DNA of 64,000 nt, from contig NZ_JIBC01000005.1 of the NCBI RefSeq assembly GCF_000620505.1, forward strand, positions 62,001 through 126,000, given 5' to 3'. Below, piece by piece: positions 45,496 through 53,180 of this stretch; positions within the stretch are counted from its first letter, which is position 1; every line of letters begins with the position of its first letter. A program made the translations under genes and the position numbers. This DNA is from Sulfitobacter sp. 20_GPM-1509m (GTDB lineage: Bacteria; Pseudomonadota; Alphaproteobacteria; Rhodobacterales; Rhodobacteraceae). The notes below the pieces were generated by a model. That model was not told the origin of the DNA. It saw nothing but the letters and a program-made list of their open reading frames with translations, and searched no databases.

Positions 45496-46383
45496 TCAGG
45501 GGCGGGTGAGGGTGTGACCTGATGCTGTCAGGCGGCGGGCAATTTCAGCGATATGGGCGGGGCTGACTTCGCAGCAACCACCGACGATGGTGGCCCCTGC
45601 GTCGACCCATGCCATGACGTGATCGGCATAGGCTGCAGGGGTGAAATCGTGGCGGGTTTGCAGGTCAGCGACGGTGGGGCGCGATTGCAGGAATTCTTCG
45701 GTGATGCGCTGAAAGCCGTTGGCATAGGCGCCGTAAGGCAATGTGCCTTGCGACAGGATGGCGAGGGCTGCGGGGATCACCTCGGGGGCAGAGCAGTTGA
45801 CAAGAACGGCGACGGCCTGCCCTGCAGCGATGGGCAATATGCCTGCCACCGCTTCACCCGAGCGCAATTTGGTGCCGTCGCGGTCATCGACGGTGATGGA
45901 CAGCCAGACAGGTTTGCCCGCGGTGGCAGCCCCCGCCAGCACGCTGCTGGCGTGGTCCAGCGAGGCCACGGTTTCGCAGATCAGTAGGTCGCAAGAGGGC
46001 GCAAGCAGGCCCGCGACTTCGGTGTAAAGTGGGATCGCGGTTGCGGGATCAGGGTGCAGGTCAGGCCGGTATGAGGCAACCAGCGGACCGATAGAGCCTG
46101 CAATCACCGGCGCCTTGCTGTTGCGCGCCTCGGTCAATGCGCGGTCCATCAGGGTCTGGAACTGACCCTCCACGTCGGTGCCGACAAAGCGGTCGCGGTG
46201 GATGGCGTAGGTGTTCGTTGTGGCCACGGTCGCCCCTGCGGCGCCAAAATCGCGGTGCACCTCGGCCACAAGTCCCGGGTGGTCGATCATCACCTGGGTG
46301 GACCACAACGGTGTGGGCCTGTCGCCTGCACGGTGGATCAGCTCTTGGCCCATGCCGCCGTCGAGAAGGATGATTTGTGTCAT
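45496..46383 (-). CDS. Homocysteine S-methyltransferase family protein
   Basis: 295 residues, TIM-barrel Pfam S-methyl_trans family. The three zinc-thiolate cysteines are present: Cys197 in LVNCSAPE and Cys270-Cys271 in VGGCCEVSP. Other blocks are LLDGGMGQELI and TTNTYAIHRDRF. It transfers a methyl group to homocysteine to form methionine. Between two dimethylglycine/sarcosine-type dehydrogenase genes the donor is likely glycine betaine or a related methylated compound, but S-methylmethionine is also possible. Confidence 0.9.
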   Translation of the reverse strand: MTQIILLDGGMGQELIHRAGDRPTPLWSTQVMIDHPGLVAEVHRDFGAAGATVATTNTYAIHRDRFVGTDVEGQFQTLMDRALTEARNSKAPVIAGSIGPLVASYRPDLHPDPATAIPLYTEVAGLLAPSCDLLICETVASLDHASSVLAGAATAGKPVWLSITVDDRDGTKLRSGEAVAGILPIAAGQAVAVLVNCSAPEVIPAALAILSQGTLPYGAYANGFQRITEEFLQSRPTVADLQTRHDFTPAAYADHVMAWVDAGATIVGGCCEVSPAHIAEIARRLTASGHTLTRP

Positions 46384-46408
46384 TTCATGTGTTCCAAGGA
46401 TGAGTGTT

Positions 46409-48856
46409 TCAGGCCCGCAAACGGGTGTTCTGCGGGTCCCACAGCGGCCCTTCGGGCTGCACCACGGCGCGGTGTTTGGTGCCGAAAATATCGACCTGCA
46501 GTTCCGTACCTGCCACCGCCAGATCGGCGCGCACCATGCCCAGCGCGATGGACGCGTTCACGCGGTAACCCCAGTCGCCGCTGGTGGTTTCCCCTACAAC
46601 CGCACCGTCATGCCAGAGCGTCGACATATAGGGCGCATCCGCATCGCCTGCGTCGACGATCAGGGTGACGAACCGTTTGGCAGGGCCGCGCTGGTGTTCA
46701 GCCAGCAATGCTTGCTTGCCGGGGAACTCCTGTGGCTTGTCCAGCTTGATGAAACGGTCAAGGCCGCCTTCGAACAGGGTGTAATCGGTGCTGAGGTCAC
46801 CCTTCCACGTGCGATAGCCCTTTTCGATACGCATGGCGTTCAGGGCGTACATGCCAAAGGGTTTGGCGCCTGCTTCGGTCACGGCCTGGTACAGCGGACC
46901 AATGTCCGCGTTGGCCGCGTGGATTTCCCAGCCCAACTCGCCTGCGAAGGACACCCGTGCCAACGCACAGGGCCTGCCCGCGACGGTTGCTGCCTGATGG
47001 GTCAGCCAAAGGGCGGTCAAGTCGGCCTGAGTCTGCAGACGTTCAAACAGGGCGCGGCTGTTGGGTCCGGTGACGATCAGCGTTCCGTACTCTTTCGTAT
47101 GGTCTGTCGGCGTCAGCCCCTCGGGCAGGTCGCCGTGCAACACGTCCCAGTCGTGCCACTGCGCCGTAGCTGCGGTGATCAGGGTAAAGGCGTCCTCGTC
47201 GTGTCGCAGGATCGACATTTCGGTGAGGATGCGCCCCCGGCTGTCGGGGAAATAGCCAAGGTTCATGCGCCCGACCTTGGGCAGGCCGCCCGCTATCTTG
47301 CTGCGCAGGTATTCGGCGGCTCCTGCCCCTGACAGGTTGAACCGCGAGAAGCCGGGCAGGTCCAGCACGCCCACATCGTCGCGCACCGCTTCGACCTCTT
47401 CGCGCACGCGCAGCGCCCACGGGCCGTTGCGATCCCATGTCTGGGTGGCCGCCTCGCTGGTGTCGTCGCCGGGTGCCGCAAACCAGTTGGCGCGCTCCCA
47501 GCCGTTATAGGCACCCATGACACCGCCCTTGGCCAGCACCTGATCGTGGGCAGGCGACAGCTTGCGGTCGCGGCCAGCGGGCCAGGCGTGGTGGGGGAAG
47601 TGCATGGCGTATTCGTGGCCGTAGGTTTCCAGCGCCTTTTGATTGCAATAATCCTGATCGGTGTAATCGGTGTAGCGGCGCGGGTCGCAGGACCACATAT
47701 CCCATTCGGTCTGCCCCTCGGTCACCCATTCGGCCAGTACCTTGCCCGCACCGCCGCCCTGGGTGATGCCAAAGGTGAACACGCAAGCCTCGAACGCATT
47801 GGGCACGCCGGGCATCGGGCCGATCAGCGGCAGGCCGTCAGGCGCGTAGGGAATGGGGCCGTTGATCACCCGGCCCACGCCGGCGGTGCCAAGGATCGGC
47901 ACACGGGCCATCGCGTCCTCAATGTACCATTCCAGCCGCTCCAGATCGTCGGGGTAAAGCTGAAAGCTGAAGTCCTCGGGCATCGGATCGTCGGGGGTCA
48001 CCCAATGGGCGCGGCAGTTCCGCTCATAGGGGCCAAGGTTCAGGCCATTCTTGTCCTGACGCAGGTAATACGAGCTGTCCACGTCGCGCAGCAGCGGCAC
48101 CTTGCGGCTATTGTCGCGGGTCCAGTCGGCCAGTGCGGGGATTTCCTCGGTCAGGAAATACTGGTGGCTCATCACCGTCATCGGCACAGTGCGCCCGCCG
48201 TAGGGTTTGAACCATTCACCGACACGCTGGGCGTAATATCCGGCGGCGTTGACCACTTTTTCGCAGCGGATGTCGCCCTTGTCGGTGTGGACGATCCATT
48301 CGTTGCCCTGACGGCTGACGCCGGTGGCTGGACAGAACCGTTCGATGCGCGCGCCCATGGCACGCGCTCCTTTGGCCAGTGCCTGCGTCAATTGCGCGGG
48401 GTCGATGTCACCATCATCGGGGTCCCACAGCGCCCCTGCCAGATCATGCGTTTCGATGAATGGATAGCGGTCCTTGATGTCCGCCACCGCCATCATCTCA
48501 AGGTCCAGTCCCTGATAGCGGCCCATCGCACGGGCGCGTTCAAACTCTTGCATCCGTTCGCGGGAATGGCCCAGGCGCACCGACCCCGTGACGTGATAGT
48601 TCATCGGATAATCCACCGCCTCGGCCAGCCCCGCATACAGGCCCAGCGAATAGCGTTGCATGTTCATCACCGCCCACGACGTGCTGAAGCTGGGACAGTT
48701 TCCGGCGGCGTGCCACGTGCTGCCTGCGGTCAGTTCGTTCTTTTCCAGCAGCACGCAATCGGTCCACCCTGCCTTGGCCAGATGGTACAGCGACGAGGCG
48801 CCGACAACGCCGCCACCGATGATGACCACACGGGCCGTTGTGGGGAATGTGCTCAT
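46409..48856 (-). CDS. FAD-dependent oxidoreductase with GcvT domain, dimethylglycine-dehydrogenase-like
   Basis: 815 residues, a paralogue of the gene at 43-45.4 kb with the same length and architecture: FAD motif VVIIGGGVVGASSLYHLAKAGW, TAGSTWHAAGNCPSFSTSW (probable flavin-attachment region), then a GcvT folate domain from about residue 430 (VGVLDLPGFSRFNLSGAGA; FAGELGWEIH; RIEKGYRTWKGDLS). The TAGSTWHAAG form resembles dimethylglycine dehydrogenase. Assigning this as the DMG step and the other as the sarcosine step is inference. It overlaps the GFA gene by 4 bp (ATGA). Confidence 0.88.
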   Translation of the reverse strand: MSTFPTTARVVIIGGGVVGASSLYHLAKAGWTDCVLLEKNELTAGSTWHAAGNCPSFSTSWAVMNMQRYSLGLYAGLAEAVDYPMNYHVTGSVRLGHSRERMQEFERARAMGRYQGLDLEMMAVADIKDRYPFIETHDLAGALWDPDDGDIDPAQLTQALAKGARAMGARIERFCPATGVSRQGNEWIVHTDKGDIRCEKVVNAAGYYAQRVGEWFKPYGGRTVPMTVMSHQYFLTEEIPALADWTRDNSRKVPLLRDVDSSYYLRQDKNGLNLGPYERNCRAHWVTPDDPMPEDFSFQLYPDDLERLEWYIEDAMARVPILGTAGVGRVINGPIPYAPDGLPLIGPMPGVPNAFEACVFTFGITQGGGAGKVLAEWVTEGQTEWDMWSCDPRRYTDYTDQDYCNQKALETYGHEYAMHFPHHAWPAGRDRKLSPAHDQVLAKGGVMGAYNGWERANWFAAPGDDTSEAATQTWDRNGPWALRVREEVEAVRDDVGVLDLPGFSRFNLSGAGAAEYLRSKIAGGLPKVGRMNLGYFPDSRGRILTEMSILRHDEDAFTLITAATAQWHDWDVLHGDLPEGLTPTDHTKEYGTLIVTGPNSRALFERLQTQADLTALWLTHQAATVAGRPCALARVSFAGELGWEIHAANADIGPLYQAVTEAGAKPFGMYALNAMRIEKGYRTWKGDLSTDYTLFEGGLDRFIKLDKPQEFPGKQALLAEHQRGPAKRFVTLIVDAGDADAPYMSTLWHDGAVVGETTSGDWGYRVNASIALGMVRADLAVAGTELQVDIFGTKHRAVVQPEGPLWDPQNTRLRA

Positions 48857-49224
48857 GCGTCGGGGTCCTGTGCCGGGGGGATCTGGTAATAATCACCTTT
48901 GTCCTGCGTGAAGATATGGCGCGTCAGGGTCAGCCCCGTGGGGGCGTCAAGCGCGCCCATGGCGACGCCGATTTCATCCTCGGCATGGCTTTTCCAGAAC
49001 AAGGACGACCCGCAGGTGGGGCAAAAGCCGCGCTTGGCGGTGTCGCTGGCCTCGAACCAGCGCACGTCGCCTTGCATCTCGAAGGCCGACAGCGGGACCT
49101 GAACCGAGGCCCAGATGTGACCCGATTGCTTACGGCACTGCGTGCAGTGGCAGGCGGCGGGGTCTTTGGCCGTGGCGGTGGCGGTGAAGGTCACGCCGCC
49201 ACACAGGCAGCTTCCGGTCAGCAT
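48853..49224 (-). CDS. GFA-family (formaldehyde-activating-like) zinc protein
   Basis: 123 residues. The zinc cysteine set of the GFA/CENP-V fold is present: SCLCGG, ACHCTQCRK and FCPTCGSSLFW. Members bind glutathione or reactive carbonyls; a link to formaldehyde in this operon of demethylating oxidases is attractive but not proven. The start at 49224 (MLTGSCLCGGV) is preferred over a much longer frame that runs into the regulator gene. It overlaps the following dehydrogenase gene by 4 bp. Confidence 0.88.
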   Translation of the reverse strand: MLTGSCLCGGVTFTATATAKDPAACHCTQCRKQSGHIWASVQVPLSAFEMQGDVRWFEASDTAKRGFCPTCGSSLFWKSHAEDEIGVAMGALDAPTGLTLTRHIFTQDKGDYYQIPPAQDPDA

Positions 49225-49249
49225 TTGAGGGACTCCTTTGCCTTGGCCA

Positions 49250-49822
49250 TCAGTAGACAGGGGGTGCGATGACCCAGATCGCCACGGCGGGCGCGTCATG
49301 GGGATTGATCCAGCGGAACGGCTCGCCCCGGATACGGAAGCTGTCGCCGGGGTGGATTGTGTAACGCGTGCCTGCAATCTCCAGATCGAGCGCACCCGAG
49401 ATCAGGTAACCGACCTCTTGCGTGGGGCGGGTGACCGGATGGATGATTTCGGACCGCGGCGCAAAGGTAGAATGCACCATTTCAAAATCGTCGGTCAGAT
49501 CGGGGGACAGCAGTTCCTCGACCAGCCCCGCGATGGGTGAACCAATAGGACGGCGCGCCCCCTTGCGCACGATGTATCCGGCCTCGTGGGCGGGCGCGGC
49601 AGCGTGGCGGAACAACATCGACACCGATACGCCCAGATGGGCTGCGATGTGGCGCAGGTCGGTGATGGAAGGTTCGGACAGGTCACGCTCGACCTGGCTG
49701 AGCCACCCGACCGAACGGCCCAGCTCATCCGCCATGTCCTGCAAGGTGATCCCCCGCGCCTTGCGCAGGGCGCGCAGATCGGCGCCCAGCGTTTTGGCAG
49801 TGTCGGGGGCAGATTGCATCAT
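49250..49822 (-). CDS. XRE-cupin transcriptional regulator of the methylamine operon
   Basis: 190 residues. An XRE helix-turn-helix (about 14-68, ITLQDMADELGRSVGWLSQVERDLSEPSI) is followed by a cupin ligand domain (about 115-190; EVGYLISGALDLEIAGTRYTIHPGDSF). This fused type often senses small amines or amino acids. It starts the operon: the GFA gene begins 25 bp after its stop. Two 25-bp operator-like sites lie 14 and 54 bp upstream of its start, suggesting autoregulation. Confidence 0.92.
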   Translation of the reverse strand: MMQSAPDTAKTLGADLRALRKARGITLQDMADELGRSVGWLSQVERDLSEPSITDLRHIAAHLGVSVSMLFRHAAAPAHEAGYIVRKGARRPIGSPIAGLVEELLSPDLTDDFEMVHSTFAPRSEIIHPVTRPTQEVGYLISGALDLEIAGTRYTIHPGDSFRIRGEPFRWINPHDAPAVAIWVIAPPVY

Positions 49823-49835
49823 ATGCGACTCGCGG

Positions 49836-49900
49836 TGAAAAATTAGGCCTGGATTTCACGGTGCGCCGTTGCAAATGAAAAATCAAGGCAAAATTTCACG
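49836..49900. promoter_or_regulatory. Twin 25-bp operator-like sites upstream of the XRE-cupin gene
   Basis: Site 1 (49836-49860) and site 2 (49876-49900) are identical at 19 of 25 positions and start exactly 40 bp apart, about four helical turns. Both begin TGAAAAAT and end ATTTCACG; inverted GTGAAA/TTTCAC arms are complete in site 1 and partial (ATGAAA/TTTCAC) in site 2. They lie just upstream of the regulator start at 49822. The most likely reader is the adjacent XRE-cupin protein. Confidence 0.7.
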
Positions 49901-49941
49901 CGGACAAAATGGCAGTAGCGGCTGCGCAAACCGGAAGACGG

Positions 49942-50736
49942 CTAAAGTGACTTGCCCCTGTCAGCCGCTGCCATCAGCCCGTCGCTGATCGTTTTCGATA
50001 TGTCGGCGTCGATCATTGCGTTCAATCCGGCCGCTGTTGTGCCCGCATAGTCAATCATCCATCTGACTTGATCGGCAGGCCGCGCGCTGTCCTGTGCCAG
50101 CATGGTGCCCCCTGCAAGGAAAAGCTGGCGCACAGCGCGGTCTGCCACCTGCGGGTCAATGCCCTGTCGTTCGGCGTGGTCCACCATGCACTGCGCAAAC
50201 AGGGCGACAAATCCCGGCACAGGGCCTGTCATTGCCGTGAAATGGTCTATCTGGCTTTCTTCAAACACCTGATCTGTCGCGCCGCAGGCCTCCAGGAGCC
50301 GGCGGACGACCTCACGATCCTGCACCGTCACGGCGTCACTGGCGAACCACGGGGAATAGGCCAGCGCCAGAGACGCGGCGGGACTGCTCATGGCGCGCAC
50401 CACGCGCGCGGCCCCTGTCTGTGATGCAATCCTGTCCGAGGTCACACCGGCCATCACCGAAATCACCAGCTTGTTGGTGGCGTCAATCTGGATGCCGGGA
50501 AAGCTGGCAGGCGGCACGCACAGGACGATCGTATCGCATGCATCCACCAGGCGTTTGTTGTCCGTGGTGACGTTGAGACCCGACGACTGCCCAAAGTCCG
50601 GCGCGGCTCCGGTGCGGTTGGAGACCCAGAACCGGTGCGGATCAACCGCGCCGCTTGCAAGCAGCGCTTTGGAAATCGCGCTGCCCAACATGCCCGCGCC
50701 GCCAATAATGCCAATGTTATTGCCCGAATGTGCCAT
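49942..50736 (-). CDS. Pyrroline-5-carboxylate reductase-like protein (ProC family)
   Basis: 264 residues. An N-terminal Rossmann motif IGIIGGAGMLGSAI, then IVLCVPPASF, and the C-terminal dimer domain segment AMTGPVPGFVALFAQCMVDHAE correspond to P5C reductase, but the normal catalytic loop (SGSGPAY-type) is altered to TGPVPGF. It may act on a related imine rather than being the housekeeping proline enzyme. The start at 50736 has AGGAG nine bases upstream. It lies downstream of the thiolase gene on the same strand, about 100 bp away. Confidence 0.75.
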   Translation of the reverse strand: MAHSGNNIGIIGGAGMLGSAISKALLASGAVDPHRFWVSNRTGAAPDFGQSSGLNVTTDNKRLVDACDTIVLCVPPASFPGIQIDATNKLVISVMAGVTSDRIASQTGAARVVRAMSSPAASLALAYSPWFASDAVTVQDREVVRRLLEACGATDQVFEESQIDHFTAMTGPVPGFVALFAQCMVDHAERQGIDPQVADRAVRQLFLAGGTMLAQDSARPADQVRWMIDYAGTTAAGLNAMIDADISKTISDGLMAAADRGKSL

Positions 50737-50837
50737 TGCTATGCTCCTGTTCCGCCAGGGCACCAGCTTGGTGGAAGGCACCGCGCCCTGTCAATTCAGC
50801 ACAGAACGCGGCCCTTCTCGGGATGCAATAGACGCGA

Positions 50838-52010
50838 TCAAATACGCTCGATGGCGATGGCCGTGCCTTCGCCGCCGCCGATGCAGATTGCGGCAACGCC
50901 ACGCTTGAGGTTGCGTTTTTCCAGCGCGTTCAGCAGCGTCACGATGATCCGCGCGCCCGATGCGCCGATGGGATGCCCCAAGGCACAGGCGCCGCCGTTG
51001 ACGTTCACAATGTCATGGCTCAGCCCCATTTCGTGCATGAAGGCCAGCGGCACGACGGCAAAGGCTTCGTTCACTTCCCACAGGTCCACGTCCTCCTTGG
51101 TCCAGCCGATGCGTGCCAGCAGCTTTTGCGCGGCAGGCACCGGGGCCGTGGTGAACAGGCCCGGTTCCTGTGCGTGGCTGGCGTGGCCCAGTATGCGCGC
51201 ACGCACGGTCAGTCCGCGTGCCTTGGCCGCCTCGGCCGAGCTCAGGACCAAGGCCGCAGCACCATCCGAGATTGACGACGAATTGGCCGCCGTGACGGTG
51301 CCGCCCTCGCGGAACGCAGGCTTGAGCTGAGGGATCTTTTCCGGCCGGGCGCTGGCGGGCTGTTCGTCGGCGCTGACAGTGACGGAGCCTTTGCGCGACG
51401 TGATGTCCATGGCGGCAATTTCATCGGCAAAAGCACCGCTGTTCTGCGCCTCGAGCGCGCGGCTGAGCGAGGCCAGCGCATAGTTGTCCTGCGTTTCACG
51501 GGTGAACTGGAACGCCTCGGCGCAGTCTTCGGCGAAGGTGCCCATCAGGCGCCCCTTGTCATAGGCATCTTCCAGACCATCAAGGAACATATGGTCGATC
51601 ACCTGCCCATGCCCCAGACGCGCGCCATCGCGCATTTTGGGCAACAGGTACGGTGCCTGGCTCATGCTTTCCATGCCGCCCGCAATCATCAGATCGGTGT
51701 GGCCCAGCGCGATCTGGTCAAAGGCGATCATTGCCGCCTTCATCCCCGATCCGCACATCTTGTTCAGCGTGGTGGCAGGCACCTCCTTGCCCAGACCGCC
51801 GGCGAAACCGGCCTGACGCGCGGGGGCCTGCCCCTGTCCTGCGGGCAGCACACAGCCCATCAGGACCTCGTCCACCGTATCAGTACCGGCACCGGCCAGA
51901 GCCGCGCGAATCGCGGCGCCGCCCAACTCGGACGCAGACAGACCCGAAAGCGCCCCTTGGAAACTGCCCATCGGCGTGCGCGACGCGCCGGCAATGATCA
52001 CTTCAGTCAT
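50838..52010 (-). CDS. Acetyl-CoA C-acyltransferase (thiolase)
   Basis: 390 residues. The nucleophile Cys86 is in TLNKMCGSGMKAAM; the C-terminal NVNGGACALGHPIGASGARI carries the catalytic His, and AAICIGGGEGTA the second Cys. It condenses or cleaves acyl-CoA, either in acetoacetyl-CoA formation or beta-oxidation; context does not decide. The start at 52010 gives the normal N-terminus (MTEVIIAGASRTPMGSF). It is divergent from the STAS-domain gene (91 bp). Confidence 0.95.
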   Translation of the reverse strand: MTEVIIAGASRTPMGSFQGALSGLSASELGGAAIRAALAGAGTDTVDEVLMGCVLPAGQGQAPARQAGFAGGLGKEVPATTLNKMCGSGMKAAMIAFDQIALGHTDLMIAGGMESMSQAPYLLPKMRDGARLGHGQVIDHMFLDGLEDAYDKGRLMGTFAEDCAEAFQFTRETQDNYALASLSRALEAQNSGAFADEIAAMDITSRKGSVTVSADEQPASARPEKIPQLKPAFREGGTVTAANSSSISDGAAALVLSSAEAAKARGLTVRARILGHASHAQEPGLFTTAPVPAAQKLLARIGWTKEDVDLWEVNEAFAVVPLAFMHEMGLSHDIVNVNGGACALGHPIGASGARIIVTLLNALEKRNLKRGVAAICIGGGEGTAIAIERI

Positions 52011-52101
52011 ATATCACCTTCTGTTTGTTCTACCCGTGGTTACGAGTTGGTAAGACTTGCGTCCTTAATATGTGCCCGAGCGTCAGACGTTAGGGAATAC
52101 T

Positions 52102-52440
52102 ATGGAACTGTCGAGCAAAACAGAAGGCCAGGTACAGATTGTTGCGGTCCTTGGCACGCGGATCGACGCGGCGGTGGCCATCGAATTCAAGGATGCGATG
52201 CGGGCAGAGACCGCCAATGGCTCCGATCTGGTGATACTGGACCTGTCGGCGGTCGACTTTATCGATTCCAGCGGGCTGGGTGCAATTGTCGCCGCGATGA
52301 AACACCTGGCCCCGCAACGCAGGCTGGCCCTGGCAGGGCTGACCCCCACGGTGGACAAGGTGTTCAAGCTGACTCGTATGGATTCCGTGTTCAGCCTGTA
52401 CCCGACGCTGGATGACGCGCGCATCGCGCTGGTGGCGTGA
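52102..52440 (+). CDS. STAS-domain anti-sigma factor antagonist
   Basis: 112 residues, single STAS domain. The conserved phospho-acceptor Ser lies in VDFIDSSGLGAIVAAM. It should bind the HATPase kinase encoded next door and release its target when unphosphorylated. The next gene begins 1 bp after its stop. No sigma factor or PP2C phosphatase is encoded nearby, so the module's output is unknown. Confidence 0.92.
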   Translation: MELSSKTEGQVQIVAVLGTRIDAAVAIEFKDAMRAETANGSDLVILDLSAVDFIDSSGLGAIVAAMKHLAPQRRLALAGLTPTVDKVFKLTRMDSVFSLYPTLDDARIALVA

Positions 52441-52441
52441 C

Positions 52442-52927
52442 ATGGTTCTGAACGACAGCCGGGTTCATCCGGCACAACCGTCCCTGCAAAAGGTGCGTGT
52501 TCAGGTCGACAGCGGGCCAATGGCTGCGCGGCAGGCCTTTGATCTGCTGAAACGAGGACTGGCTGACCTTGCGCTGGACGTGGAGGAATTGGCCGCGATC
52601 GAACTGGTGCTGGCCGAGGTGGTAAACAACATTGTCGAACACGCCTATGCCAATGGCCAGCGCAGGGGGCCGATACATCTGTGCTGTCACCTGCGCCGGG
52701 ACGGGCTGCACTTCGAGTTTACCGATCTGGGGCTGCCGATACCGGGCAAAGGCACGCCACTGGGGTTGCCCGTGAACGTGGATGTCGACCTGGTGGACCT
52801 GCCAGAGGGCGGCTATGGCTGGTTCCTGATCCAGGACCTGGCAAAGGATGTAACCTATCACCGGCGCGGGCAGGTCAACCATCTGTCGCTGCGCATGGCC
52901 CTGTCGAAAAATGCGTGCGAGCTCTGA
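52442..52927 (+). CDS. HATPase_c serine kinase / anti-sigma factor (RsbW-like)
   Basis: 161 residues. GHKL-fold ATPase with N box in IELVLAEVVNNIVEHAYANG and G2-type GYGWFLIQDLAKDV, lacking any dimerisation-phosphorylation domain, as in RsbW/SpoIIAB. It would phosphorylate the adjacent STAS protein. Typical small length. The pair is a minimal partner-switching module. Confidence 0.9.
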   Translation: MVLNDSRVHPAQPSLQKVRVQVDSGPMAARQAFDLLKRGLADLALDVEELAAIELVLAEVVNNIVEHAYANGQRRGPIHLCCHLRRDGLHFEFTDLGLPIPGKGTPLGLPVNVDVDLVDLPEGGYGWFLIQDLAKDVTYHRRGQVNHLSLRMALSKNACEL

Positions 52928-53050
52928 TATTTCCGGGGAATTTGCCAAATATGGCAGGACTGTTCACGCAAATCCCAAAAGGGCCTGAATGGCTCCTCAT
53001 TCCCGCCTTGATCAACGGGCAAACATGCACCTGTAGCTGCATATAGCTTC

Positions 53051-53097
53051 CCTCGGTGTCGTGTGTAACAGCCCCCACCCAGTGCACGGCACCGAGG
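53051..53097 (+). other. Stem-loop in the ggt upstream region
   Basis: A 13-bp stem (53051-53063 with 53085-53097), with one G-U pair, closes a 21-base loop containing AGCCCCCACCC. No T-run follows, so it is not an obvious terminator. It may be an RNA element in the 254-bp gap before ggt, or part of a small RNA. Confidence 0.35.
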
Positions 53098-53149
53098 ACC
53101 TACTTTCCCACATCGCTGCACACTTGGCCTTTGGCATTTGCCCCGTTAG

Positions 53150-53170
53150 GTATCTGTTGTCAGATACAAC
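53150..53170. promoter_or_regulatory. Overlapping palindromes directly upstream of ggt
   Basis: GTATCTG (53150-53156) and CAGATAC (53161-53167) pair perfectly around TTGT. An alternative palindrome GTTGT (53156-53160) / ACAAC (53166-53170) overlaps it, giving TTGTCAGATACAA, similar to GntR-type operators. It lies 11 bp before the ggt start codon, next to the ribosome site GGAG. Confidence 0.45.
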
Positions 53171-53180
53171 TGGAGCCACC

